From: Lunularia cruciata
Lineage: Eukaryota; Streptophyta; Marchantiopsida; Lunulariales; Lunulariaceae
NCBI GenBank assembly: GCA_948567375.1
Contig: OX419761.1
Location: forward strand, 21,118,243 to 21,182,242
Length of the DNA stretch: 64,000 bases
Direction of reading: 5' to 3'
Shown here: piece after piece, positions 55,425 to 64,000 of the stretch
Layout: each line of letters opens with the position of its first letter
Numbering within the stretch: the stretch's first letter is position 1
The notes under the pieces: generated by a model
The model's input: only the letters and a program-made list of their open reading frames with translations
Database searches by the model: none
What the model was told of the DNA's origin: nothing
Position numbers and translations under genes: made by a program

Positions 55425-57468
55425 ATGTCGAGCAATTTTCCTTCGCTGTTGAGAAGTCATCTTGCAGGAGATCGTGGGAAGGGAAGTAGAGTTGAAGACG
55501 CGCTAGTGTGTAGAGGAGAATTCGAGAGAGTTAAACCGAGAGACAGTGAGGAAGCAGGAAAGATAGGAGGTGGAAAGAAGAACTCTGAATTCATAGTGAG
55601 AAATCATGCAATTTAAAGGTTAGATGTGATCATGCTAATTGAAGTCTTGAGCCGACTTTGGATCACCTTCTTGGCGTGGAACTAGAACGTAAGTTTTCCA
55701 AGTAGCAACAATACATTCTTCAAATCTGAAGCATTGATGATTACTACACGCAAACAGGCAAGAGTGCGGAGGTAGAAGTGAGTACTCCAAAGTCAAAGAA
55801 GCGGAGTCGACAAGGAGAAGGCAAAGACATAGAGAAGACAAGACCTCGGAAGACCAAGAGAGGAAACCCAAGGAAAGGCATTGTGGTGATTGTGTCATCA
55901 AAGGAAGACTCGGAAGGCAAAGCCGAGTGCAAGTCCGAAGACTCAAAACACGAGGAGGAACCGGAGCTCACGCTACAAAGTGGGGATACGAGTAGCAATA
56001 ATGATGAAGGTGGGGAGATGACGTCAGTACCTACTGCAAAAGAAGAAGAAGTTTGGGTGGAGCTCAAGGAAGAAAATAACATGAAGTTGGAGGACAAGGT
56101 ACCCAAGCCAAAGGAGAAGAAGATTACAATTTAGAGGGGAGTTTGGTCGAGACACAAGGCAAAGTGTGAAGCGGGTCCAAGCAAGGCAAGGGAAGAGGAG
56201 AATGCTAGCTCGAGGAGTTAAGCATCTATTCCGATACGACGACAGAGAAGATACGACTACAAAGAAGAAGGTGAGTATCGAGAGAAGAAGAGGTAAAGAA
56301 GGAGATCACTCCGTAGGTGGAAGTACGTGCAAGTGATGGAGTGGAGTACCTGAGAGAAATTGTGTGCCCATTGTCATTGAAATTAGAGCACAAGAAGAAA
56401 GAGATGCAGTCGACATGTCCGGAGGTGAAGACTGTGTTGCAGGTTTTGGCAAGACTGGAAGAAGAGAACTTGGAGTTGAAGAAGAGTATAATCTGAGGCA
56501 AGAAGGAAAGAGAAGTATTGCGAGGGGATGCAGTAGTGCAGTGTCAAGTTATTGAGGACTTGAAGAGAGAAGCGAGGTATCGAGAGGAACTTGTGAAGAA
56601 GAGTGGCATAGCAAGGGAGAGACAAGTAGCAGAGTACAAACTCTTGAAGCAACAATTTGCTGATTCAAGATTGGAAGTTATCTATGCTATGGCGAGGGTA
56701 GCAGAGAAGGAACAAGAACTCAATAGAGTGATGGAGAGTGTAGAAGAGAAGAAGCAACTGTGGCAACAGGAGTTGACAGTGAGATATAGGGAGGAAGAGC
56801 GATTACAAGAGTTACTTCGTAATCAGGAGGAGAAGATTGTGCAAAAGGAGAAGGAGAAGGAAGCTGTGAAAGTCAAGTTCAAGGTGGAATTGGCAATGTA
56901 CCAAGAAGATTGGCTTGCAGATCGGGAGAGTGAAAGGAAGATGAAATTAGAGCCATTGAAGGAGATTGTAATCAGGATGAATGCAATGCTAAGTATAGAG
57001 GCCAATGTTCATATTGAAAAGACGAGGCTGCACAAGTTGACGTTGTTGGTGCAGGAGACGAGGAGGAGACATGCAAAGGATACAGACTTGAATGCTCTAT
57101 TAATTAGTCTCAGAACTTGGGTGGATAGGAAGATATTGGAAGTCGAAGACAATATCATGATTAGATTAGATCTAGTGAAGTTAGAGATAGATAAACTTTG
57201 GAAAGATGTTAGAGCAAAACCCGAAGTAGATGAAGTAGGAGTGCAAATGTCTTTGGAGTTACCATTGGAGACATTAGAGAAGAGTGGGTCAGTAGATAAA
57301 GAGTTAGATAGATTACCCACTAATGAAATGTCAGATCAAGAAAGAGAATTGTTAGATCTGGTCGAAGATGTTGGAGTTGTGAAACCCAAGGATAGAGTAG
57401 TAGGAAGTAAAGTTACTTCGGGTTTGGGTTTGAAAGCCGAAGAAGAAGTAGACATTGGATTGGATTAG
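55425..57468 (+). pseudogene. GL-c ORF, N-terminal domain deleted, coiled coil open
   Basis: 'MSSNFPSLLRSHLAGDRGKG' starts at 55425 and stops after 63 codons. At about 55705 the sequence jumps from 'gtaagttttccaag' to 'tagcaacaatac', removing the block with the TTY and VFF motifs. The basic and acidic linker is open at 55778-56134. The coiled coil and acidic tail are fully open for 316 codons at 56518-57468, ending 'AEEEVDIGLD' against 'AEEEVDIGSE' in GL-a. This long open coil, in a copy that lost its N-terminal domain, deserves a selection test. Confidence 0.75.
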
Positions 57469-58739
57469 TAACCAATTGGAGATTTGAATAGGCAGATATG
57501 AAGAGGTGCATTGTCATTTCAGATCTGCAGGTTTGTAGAGTCATAAGGAAGAGGTACATTAGGAAGATAATTGTCGATTGCTTCACTACTTAAGAGTGGC
57601 ATTTGCAGCTTTATGTTGTTTAGTGCTCACTATTTCTGAGAATAGATAAAGCAAAGTGCTGTGAAGTAGTGCTTGTCGTTTAAGCTTGATTCCGAGTATC
57701 AACTTTGTGCTTGTGTTTGTGAGTGTTGGGAGAATTTTGAAGTGCAAGTCAGTGTGTGTTGGATGTTGGATTCCGTAGCCTTGATCTTCATTCTGTGTGT
57801 TTGATCTTGAGTGAAATGCAATCAAAGCAATGCCTTGACAGATCTGAGAGGAATTGTAGTGTTGGTAGTATTTTGCATTTGTGAGTGCAGTGCGAGGTTG
57901 ATGTGAAGCAATTTTGATCGAGGAAGTTGTGCATTCAGTGGAGGGGTGGAACACAATTCTGAGGCAAAGTCGTTTTGCAGTGAAGTGCCGTTTTTGGGAG
58001 AGCTTGAATCATCACAATCCAGATTTTTTGGAAAGATTTGATGGAGTTGTGATTAGGGTGTGTTAATTCGTGACAAGACTGCGAGTCAGTGCTTGTTACT
58101 CTCTTCTGGGTGTGGTTTCTACTTGAGAGATTAAAGACACAATCAAGAAGAACTACATTGTTATTGTTTGACTTTGTATTTGACCAATTCTGAATCGTAT
58201 CTCTACGGGAACAAACTTTACTTACCTGATTACCACAAAAGTGACATTTGCTGGGTTGTCACAAGTATGTAGAGGCATTTTTGGATTACAAGTTGCAATA
58301 ACCAACATGAGTCCAATAGAGGCTCTCAACAATTTCAAATGAGGTTTGAAGGAGCGGATTTGCCAAGAAGTCATGGTGCAAAATCCTTTGATGGTCTTTT
58401 GAGATCGAGGAGCACGACCGCTTCAAGGAGAGCATGGACGGGTACAAGAACAAAGAGATGGAGTCCCACAAGGAGAAGGAACTCAAGGAGAACAACATCG
58501 TTGTTATAATTGTGGCTGTATTGGGCACATATCTACCAACTATCATGATTGTTACCCTAGAGGCCCTTGGTCTTCATACAAGTGATCTTTGAACAACATG
58601 GAGGGGCAAATTGAAGAGAAGGAGGTGGAAATCACTTCGGAAAATGAAGATTGCCAATAAATGTACCTTGTGGCCTTACTGGCTCAATAAGGAAGTAGAG
58701 AAGCAAGGGAAGGAAGAAGACAAATGTGCAAAGGTCTTA

Positions 58740-59010
58740 AAAGGCAACCTCATAATTGATTGTTGTGAATGGAGTCCTAGAAGGCAATCAAGTGAGAGTA
58801 TTAATACATCTTGGAGCAATAGAGAATTTTTTGTCTCACTTTGTTGCAATAAAATTAGGAATGGATCTAGAGAGAGATGAGAGTGAAGAAGTAGAGTTAC
58901 CTAACAAGCAAACAGAGAGGATTGAATCATTACATAAACGGGTAACACTCTTGGTAGGAGAATATCAGGAAGCAATTGAGTGGCGAGTGATATAATTAGC
59001 TTGTTATGAT
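58740..59010 (+). pseudogene. Element D protease
   Basis: 'VVNGVLEGNQVRVLIHLGAIENF' is the active-site loop; the catalytic Asp is His (GAT to CAT) and the Thr is Ile. The family form is 'LIDSGAT.NF'. The frame stays open to 58995 ('RIESLHKRVTLLVGEYQ'). 'DAILGMP*MEHYNPMLDW' follows, with the Trp as a stop, near 59010-59060. Inactive as it stands. Confidence 0.75.
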
Positions 59011-59182
59011 GCAATCTTGGGCATGCCATGAATGGAACATTACAACCCTATGTTAGATTGGAGGAAGAAAGTAGTGAGAACCCACCAATGGTCAATCATT
59101 GGGGTTAAAGAAAAATCACACAGGCAAGAACTGCCTCTATATGTCATAGGGACAACAACTATTTGTAAGACCAACAGATGTT

Positions 59183-60630
59183 TCATGGGTCTAATAAGAG
59201 AAGTCCAGAGTGCACAACTTGATGGAAAAATTCATGAGGAATTGAAAGATGTGGTGGATGAGTTTCAAGATGTATTTCCCGATTATCTACCTTTAGGATT
59301 ACCACCAAAGAGGTGAGTAGATCATAAAATTGAGACACTCCCAAAGAAGACACCTCCTTGTAAGGCCCCATATCACCTATCACCTCATGAGTTGGAGGAA
59401 TGTAAGACTCAAATTGGGGAGATGTTGCAGAAAAGGTTCATCCAACCTAGCATATCACCATATGGGGCTCTTGTCTTGTTTGTGAAGAAAAAGGACGGTA
59501 CAATGCGCATTTGCATTGACTATCGGGGTCTCAATCAACAAACAATGAAGAAAAAATACCCCTTACCTTGCATGGATGGCCTATTTGATCAACTCCATGG
59601 AACAAGATACTTCACCAAATTGGACTTGCAAAGTGGTTACAATCAAATCCAAATTGCTAAAGAGGATGTGTGCAAAACTACCTTTCAAACCAGGTATGGT
59701 CATTTTGAGTATCTTGTGATGCCTTTTGGCCTCACCAATGCACCTTCCACTTTCATGAGTCTAATGAATGACATATTTTTTCCATAATTGGATAAGTCTG
59801 TTATTGTCTTCTTGGACAACATCTTAGTATACAATAGCACGATGATAGAACACAAACAACATCTATGAGAAGTCCTCCAGATTCTAAGACAAAATCAATT
59901 GTATGCCAAAATCTCAAATTGCAAGTTTGGCAAGTTTGAAGTAGACTACTTGGGGCATAGAGTAAGTGCATAGGGTATTCAAGTATTGACAGATAAAATT
60001 GAGGTCATTCAAAAATGGAGTGCCCCAAAAGATCAGACTCAACTCAATAGCTTCTTGGGGTTGACGAGATTCTATTGTAGATTTTTCAAGGACTTCTCCA
60101 AGGTTGCACAACCTTTAATGACACTACTTGGCAAGGGGAAGAAGTGGACATGGGGAACTGCACAAGAGTTAGCCTTTCAAGAATTGAAAGCCGCCTTGCT
60201 ACATGCACCAATAATGAAGTGGTATGAACCAAAATGTCCAATCAAGTTGGCTACAGATGCATCAGGCATAGCAATAAGAGCAGTCCCACAACAAGAGTGG
60301 CATGACGGATGGCATCTAATTGCATATTTATCTTGTAAGTTGTTACCGGTAGAGTGCAACTACCACACCACAAAACAAGAAGAGTTGGCCATTGTTCTTG
60401 CAACCAAGCATTGGAAGCATTATTTGGGCAAGAAGGCATTTGTAGTAGAGATAGACCATAAACCTCTAGTCTACCTCAAGACGCAAAAGGATCTATCTTG
60501 TCACCAGATTCGGTGGGCAGAGTGGCTACAACGCTTCAACATGACAATCACCTACGTGGAAGGTAAGAAGCAACTTGTAGATGCATTCACTTGCATGCCA
60601 ATGGTAAACAACTTGGTGGTTGAGGCTTAG
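59183..60630 (+). pseudogene. Element D reverse transcriptase and RNase H
   Basis: All in one frame with few stops. It opens with 'DVVDEFQDVFPDYLP' and '[20 protein letters not shown]'. RT blocks: '[21 protein letters not shown]', '[13 protein letters not shown]', '[19 protein letters not shown]', '[22 protein letters not shown]'. The catalytic box is 'VFLDNIL', so the second Asp of FLDD is Asn (G-to-A). RNase H: 'LATDASGIAI', 'QEELAIVLATKHWKHYL', 'EIDHKPLVYL', 'RWAEWLQRFNMTITYVEGK', with its acidic residues present. The signatures are those of chromoviruses. Confidence 0.9.
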
Positions 60631-60639
60631 ATTAACTCT

Positions 60640-61800
60640 AAATTCTGGCTAGAGATTCTGATTGCTACAAAAACTGATCTATAAATTGTAGAAGCGCAAT
60701 CATCCAAAGGCATCACCAACACCCAAGGACTCACCTTTCATGATGGCAAATTATGGATCCAAATGTCCCAGAATTATGCACCACCATTCTAGCGGAATGT
60801 CATGATTTAGCCATTGTAGGTCATGTCGGAGTGGACAAGACCTTGATGCGGTCCAACCCCATTACTATTGGCCCAAGATGATCAACGACATGATGGACTA
60901 GGTGCACAACTGCCTACTTTGTCAATAGAACAAAGCTTCTAATCAAGCTCCTACAGGGCTCCTTCAACCTCTCCCCACTCCTACTTAACATTGGGAACAA
61001 GTGAGTATGGATCATGTTTGTGAATTACCCAAGACCACCTCAAGGTTTGATTCCATTGTGGTCTTTGTGGACCGGCTCAGCAAAATGATCATGTATGCCC
61101 TACCACCAAGGATGTGACTGCTCCACAACTAGCTCAATTATACTTAGATGCAATCTTCTCTCACCATGGCTTGTCTCGAGTACTCATCACCTATAGAGGC
61201 ACTCAATTCCCTAGTTTGTTTTGGCAAACACTCTTTGGTTTCTTCAAAACCAAGTTGGTCATGTCTATAGCTTACTAGCCACAAATAGATAGACAAACAT
61301 AACGGGATAATTGCACTATTAAAGACATGTTACGCGCCTTCACCTTAGAAGAGCAAGAGAGGTAGGATACACTACTCATGTTGGTGGAATTTGCTTACAA
61401 CAATTCAGTGAATGCATCCACCCAAGTCACTCCATTCTTCCTCATCTATGGTGAGCATCCCTTCACACCTTCTAGCTTGATGAAGGTCCATTTGGTGCTA
61501 CCAAGGTTAATGCGATCAACACATTTGTTTCTAGAATCCAACAAGGTGTGGAGAGCGCCAAGCATACATTACAAATTGCACAAAATCAACAAAAACAATA
61601 TGCCGATGCACACCATAGGCACATGGAGTTCAATGTTGGGGATCAGGTGTGGCTATTGACAACCAACCTCACATTAGTTGGACCTCATAAGCTTAGACCT
61701 CGTTTTATTGGGCTTTTCTTGATTCTTTGTTGAGTTGGCGCTATGGCATATCATCTCAAGCTACCACCACACATGAAGATCCATCAAGTTTTCCATGTTT
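60640..61800 (+). pseudogene. Element D integrase
   Basis: The zinc-binding domain is hard to follow. The core shows 'TAPQLAQLYLDAIFSHHGLSRVLITYRGTQFPSLFWQTLFGFFKTKLVMSIAY'. The catalytic Asp of 'SDRGTQF' is Tyr and the residue around 'QTER' is a stop. It closes with 'LVEFAYNNSVNASTQVTPFFLIYGEHPF' (61378-61460) and 'FNVGDQVWLLTTNL' in another frame, then the GPY-like 'KLRPRFIGLF'. Confidence 0.8.
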
Positions 61801-61879
61801 CCCTACTACGTAGATATGCTCCTAGATCAGGCTAGTGTTATTCCACACAAGACATTCTACCTTGTCCGACACTCATTGA

Positions 61880-62078
61880 TGGACAGAGGAATATAAAGTA
61901 GAGGATATTCTCCAAAAATGCATTTGTGGTACTTGCCATCTGTAGGTGGACTATCTAGTACAATGGAAAGGTTACCCCCTCTATGAAGCAACCTGGGAGC
62001 CTATTGCCAATTTGAAATATGCACTGATGTTGGTGCAAGCGTTTGAGCAACAGTTGCACAACGAGGACGTTGCGTCTT
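61880..62078 (+). pseudogene. Element D chromodomain
   Basis: 'EEYKVEDIL' at about 61890, then 'VDYLVQWKGYPLYEATWEPIANL' (61945-62015) and a final helix 'ALMLVQAFEQQL'. The aromatic residues Tyr, Trp and Trp of the chromodomain core are kept. A TAG precedes the core. It ends in a natural TAA just before the polypurine tract. Confidence 0.85.
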
Positions 62079-62090
62079 AAAAGGAGGGAG
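62079..62090 (+). promoter_or_regulatory. Element D polypurine tract
   Basis: AAAAGGAGGGAG directly before the 3' LTR. Confidence 0.85.
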
Positions 62091-62823
62091 TGATACCAAG
62101 AGCTAGCCATATGATCTAGATGTGAAATTTGGTTTGGTAACATCTAGAATGATGTTATACATGATGGTCAAAATATATCAGATAGAAGTATCACCAAAAG
62201 AGTACTTCTACTAATAGGGCAAAAACCAAAATAGACTTGAAAACCTTAGAACCAATAGCTAAAGATGATTTAAAGATGAGAATTGGTTTGGTAACATCTA
62301 GAAGGATGTTACACATGATGGACTAAACAGATCAGAAAGAGATATCACCAAAAGGGGACTTCTACCAATAGAGTAGGAATAGAAATATGCTTGAAATCTT
62401 TGAAGGCAATTTAGGAGGCCTAAATGGATGAATTAGGCCTTAAAAATGTATAGATTCCTCCCCCAATAGAGGAAAGGTTGGCCTTTTCTCCCCCCGGTTT
62501 GTCTTGTTGAGAGGTTTCCAATGATACCTCACCCATGTGATTTTGAGATTCCTATAGGAAGATTCCCTAAAAGATTCCTTCCAATTAAAGCTTGTTTGAC
62601 CAACCAGATAGGATCAAGACCAACATGTCACCCATCCAAGTAAGTAATCCAAGAGTGGAGCTTGCTAACATGTCACCTATCTGTGTGCCTAATCATATGG
62701 TGGAGCTTCCTTTGAGGAGATCCTCTTTGTCTATATAATAAAGAGAAGGTGCTCCTTTGGGGCATTGGATGATTGAGTGTGAAATCTGTGTTTTCTCTCT
62801 TCTCTTGTCCTTGGAGTATTGCA
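62091..62823 (+). repeat. Element D 3' LTR
   Basis: 733 bp, TGATACC...ATTGCA; the first bases are shortened against TGTAATACC of the 5' LTR. Two tandem U3 units as in the 5' LTR. Differences from the 5' LTR are mostly C/T and G/A. Confidence 0.9.
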
Positions 62824-63116
62824 GATTGGCCATGTGGATTATGATTGTGTTCTCATTGAGGGCTTTGATGTATATAGGTGGTGGAGATTTGGTAGATAGG
62901 GTGTTTTAGTTTTAGGAGTCTCGAATAAGAGAAGGAAGTTGAGAGTGAGAGTTGTAGCAAGGTGTGAGAGCTAGAGAATTAGAGCAAGACTTAAAACAAG
63001 AAATCTTGCATGCTCTTGATATAAAATATTCTCAAATCCTTTTCTCATCAAGCTTCACATCTCACATTATGATCACCTTTGAGCTTGGATGGTAGCAGAT
63101 TATGGGTTTGTGTATA

Positions 63117-64000
63117 TGGTATTGATGATAGAAGCGTCAAATCCTATTATACTTCATGTGCTTACTTTAAGATAGATCTAGGACTTGAAATTTTATGTGC
63201 TATTGTAAAAGGCAAAGTACTTAATTTTCTTCAAGGGCCTCAAGGTGGAGTTTGGAGGTCCATTTGTCAAAAAGAAAAAAAAGTGTGATAAAATTGCAAG
63301 TGATTGGATCCCAACAATGAAAGTCTAAAGTTTTCAAGGATAGAGAGAGTTTGGATGAGTTTTTGGGTAGGAAAAACAAAAATTAGAGGGAAAAGCTAAC
63401 AAGCTATGGTTTGGAGACAAAAACCAAGGAATTTGAGCAATTTTTAAGTGGGTTAGGATAAGTTGAAGTAAGGGGGGTCAAATTCATACCTAGATGAAAA
63501 AATTGGAGGATTCTAAGAGTTTTCTCATATTTTTATGATTTTTTAAAATAGTATTAGAAAGAAGACAAAATGATTATTGTGTTGAGCTTGAGAAATTCTA
63601 TGTTTCAGTTAATATTGAACCTGATCTGATCAATTGAAGTTGGAGCACTAGAAATCAAATTATCAAGGAGAAGATTTTGATAAAGTTAAGGGTTTTGGTT
63701 TCTTCTCAAGCTCTGGTTTAAATCAAGCCATGAAAATTTCTAGTATTGTTGGTGGTTAGGTCTTGCACCTGTATGCAAAAGTTTCATGTGAATTTCTCAA
63801 ATATAAAATTTAGGGTCTTGGATCAAGTATATTGGAGTTTAGTTCACATTTTAAATTTCATTTAAGTTTAGATTGAGATACAACAAACTATTGTGTAAAA
63901 TTTGGTTAGCTCAAGGTTTATTGAACGTGAGAACCAATAAAACAAATCCTACTAAAATAATTATCAAAATCTCAATGGAGAAGTTTTCCATTCGTGACCA
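63117..64000 (+). other. Fam5 leader, running out of the window
   Basis: Begins with a primer-site-like TGGTATTGATGATAG and resembles the minus-strand DNA left of 28930 for several hundred bases. No gag is reached before the window ends. A 69-codon frame at 63079-63288 starts inside the LTR and is not a gene. Confidence 0.55.

Larger units (their letters stand above)
55010..58263 (+). mobile_element. GL-c: giant LTR-like unit, internally deleted
   Basis: 3254 bp, TGTGGTACCC...GGTTGTCACA, with an exact duplication AGTAT at 55005-55009 and 58264-58268. It is about 530 bp shorter than GL-a because one internal segment is missing (the GL-a equivalent of 3404-3945). Inserted in gag of element D. 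Confidence 0.85.
54453..58590 (+). pseudogene. Element D gag with zinc knuckle, split by GL-c
   Basis: Starts 'MDMQLQELVQGMQEMLNEF'; a stop follows. The next open part is 54576-54764 ('LLLRMKKTCNIKPYKG', 'GVVENWILRMN'), then the capsid part with 'MFAYGYLTDKALIWYN' in another frame. GL-c sits at 55010-58263 between 'caagagtat' and its duplicate. Gag resumes with 'VEAFLDYKLQ' and a zinc knuckle at 58502-58543, 'CYNCGCIGHISTNY', whose last Cys is Tyr (G-to-A). Confidence 0.8.
53115..62823 (+). mobile_element. Element D: nearly complete Gyp3 chromovirus
   Basis: 9709 bp with both LTRs, perfect primer site, leader ORF, gag, protease, RT, RNase H, integrase, chromodomain, polypurine tract and an exact 5-bp duplication (GATTG). 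3.25 kb of this is GL-c, inserted in gag. RT and RNase H are in one frame with only three stops, but the RT active site is changed, so the copy cannot move by itself. It is inserted in a Fam5 LTR. Confidence 0.9.
53038..63116 (+). repeat. Fam5 LTR, plus strand, split by element D
   Basis: 53038-53114 plus 62829-63116 align with the minus-strand Fam5 LTR at 28931-29343, including 'gcatgatagatcccacggtt' and 'attcaagtgatt' on the left of D and 'ggtggtggagattt' on its right. The primer-site-like TGGTATTGATGATAG follows at 63117. The alignment across the D insertion independently confirms the ends of D. Confidence 0.7.

Noticed and set aside
1-64000. tRNA, rRNA or organelle-derived DNA
   Set aside because: I looked for tRNA arms, rRNA blocks and recognisable plastid or mitochondrial genes and saw none; only primer sites complementary to tRNA-iMet.

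Overview
This 64 kb window looks like intergenic DNA from a land plant with a very large, repeat-filled genome. A gymnosperm is my best guess, but that is inference. I find no host gene, tRNA, rRNA or CRISPR array. Nearly everything I can name is a Ty3/gypsy or Ty1/copia retrotransposon, a solo LTR, or an unfamiliar ORF-carrying element. Most coding remnants carry stops of the C-to-T kind (CGA/CAA/CAG to TGA/TAA/TAG), as expected of old methylated repeats. Family labels are mine: Gyp1 (elements E, A; chromodomain), Gyp2 (element C; LTR exactly 692 bp), Gyp3 (B1, D; chromodomain), Gyp4 (G4a, G4b; PHD finger after integrase), Fam5, Cop1 (copia), and GL-a to GL-e (giant LTR-like units with an ORF).

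Layout. Positions 2074-35760 are one old minus-strand Gyp1 chromovirus (E), torn open by later insertions. GL-a (2700-6486) sits in its integrase tail. Element A (7032-21512, duplication GATAG) sits in its integrase. GL-b (22672-26456) sits in its reverse transcriptase. A Fam5 piece lies between protease and gag, and GL-d (30629-34798) lies in its leader. Element A was itself hit by Gyp3 element B1, a minus-strand Gyp3 LTR, the Gyp2 element C inside that LTR, and a Gyp2 LTR inserted in another Gyp2 LTR. Right of E come a Gyp2 solo LTR, a copia 5' end with a Gyp3 solo LTR inside its gag, Gyp4 copy G4a with the opposite-strand copy G4b inserted in its integrase, more nested Gyp2/Gyp3 LTRs, and GL-e. 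The right end holds a nearly complete 9.7 kb Gyp3 chromovirus D (53115-62823, duplication GATTG). D is inserted in a Fam5 LTR and itself carries GL-c.

Most interesting. (1) Five copies of an ORF-carrying unit: three have TG...CA ends and exact 5-bp target duplications, a fourth has a 4/5 match, and none has terminal repeats of its own. TATA- and AATAAA-like signals near the 3' end suggest solo giant LTRs whose U3 region encodes a protein with an unrecognised N-terminal domain and a long coiled coil. (2) Gyp4 integrase is continued in frame by a canonical C4HC3 PHD finger, where chromoviruses carry a chromodomain. (3) A short leader ORF upstream of gag is intact in both Gyp3 copies although their gag and pol genes are broken. 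(4) Gyp2 entered the same GGTC-repeat site of the Gyp3 LTR twice.

All boundaries were found by eye. I ran no alignments or database searches.
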